A stretch of DNA of 6,888 nucleotides, taken from positions 1-6,888 of the forward strand of contig JAJZKY010000240.1 of assembly GCA_021803885.1 (NCBI GenBank), given 5' to 3'. The first letter of the stretch is position 1, and every line of letters starts with the position of its first letter. This DNA is from Planctomycetota bacterium (GTDB taxonomy: Bacteria; Planctomycetota; Phycisphaerae; WQYP01; JAJZKY01). Positions 6,829 to 6,888 of this stretch are shown here, in pieces. Made by a program: the position numbers and the translations under genes. Under the pieces are notes generated by a model that worked only from the letters and a program-made list of their open reading frames with translations, ran no database searches and was not told the DNA's origin.

Positions 6829-6887
6829 GGCTGGAGATCCTTTCGGTTCTGGATGCTGGAGATGTTTTCGGCCACACCCTTCAAGCG
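6825..6887 (-). CDS. C-terminal end of an upstream gene (partial, unidentified)
   Basis: Reading in from the right edge, one minus-strand frame stays open for 20 codons, ending in SSIQNRKDLQP, and stops with a TGA that overlaps the ATG of the DUF4252 gene as ATGA. The same kind of overlap links the next two genes, and the peptide looks like an ordinary charged helix, so this is probably the tail of a third gene in the operon. In similar acidobacterial operons an anti-sigma or other membrane regulator can precede DUF4252, but nothing in these 20 residues identifies it. A 20-codon open frame can also occur by chance. Confidence 0.4.
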   Translation of the reverse strand, partial: RLKGVAENISSIQNRKDLQP

Positions 6888-6888
6888 G

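Overview
The window looks like chromosomal DNA of a GC-rich member of the Acidobacteriota, Terriglobia/Acidobacteriaceae type. The strongest evidence is a two-gene unit of a PadR-family repressor and a ~900-residue ABC-type permease with a duplicated MacB/FtsX module and no ATPase partner (the 'acidobacterial duplicated orphan permease', ADOP). An exported DUF4252-type protein on the other strand fits the same group. This assignment is inference from gene families and codon bias, not from a marker gene.

Layout, left to right. (1) 2-931 (+): an exported protein of unassigned function, possibly related to LolA-like periplasmic proteins. (2) 932-1266: a non-coding stretch with a six-unit ATCCG minisatellite, a weak promoter candidate and a metK leader dense in potential RNA stems. 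(3) 1267-2435 (+): metK, S-adenosylmethionine synthetase. It is full length in content but interrupted by a one-base deletion at about 1434-1436, and is followed by a very clear intrinsic terminator. (4) 2568-2623: a promoter/operator region with a perfect TTGACA box and two matching TATYG-N5-CGATA dyads. (5) 2631-2963 and 2974-5700 (+): padR and the ADOP permease, 10 bases apart and surely co-transcribed. (6) Only 36 bases away, the minus-strand genes converge on this unit. Reading leftwards from the right edge they are the tail of an unknown gene, a DUF4252 exported protein (6828-6228, frameshifted in an A7 run as read) and a 164-residue exported protein (6231-5737). Both minus-strand junctions are ATGA stop/start overlaps, so this is a tightly coupled operon that continues outside the window.

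Functionally the window joins a housekeeping gene (SAM synthesis), a self-repressed membrane-permease unit of unknown substrate, and an envelope-protein operon. Alignment by eye suggests that the 164-residue protein is a diverged relative of the DUF4252 protein next to it, which would make this a tandem pair. Two conserved genes each carry a single-base indel at a short homopolymer, so sequencing error must be excluded before either is called a pseudogene. No CRISPR array, tRNA, rRNA, transposase or phage gene was seen.
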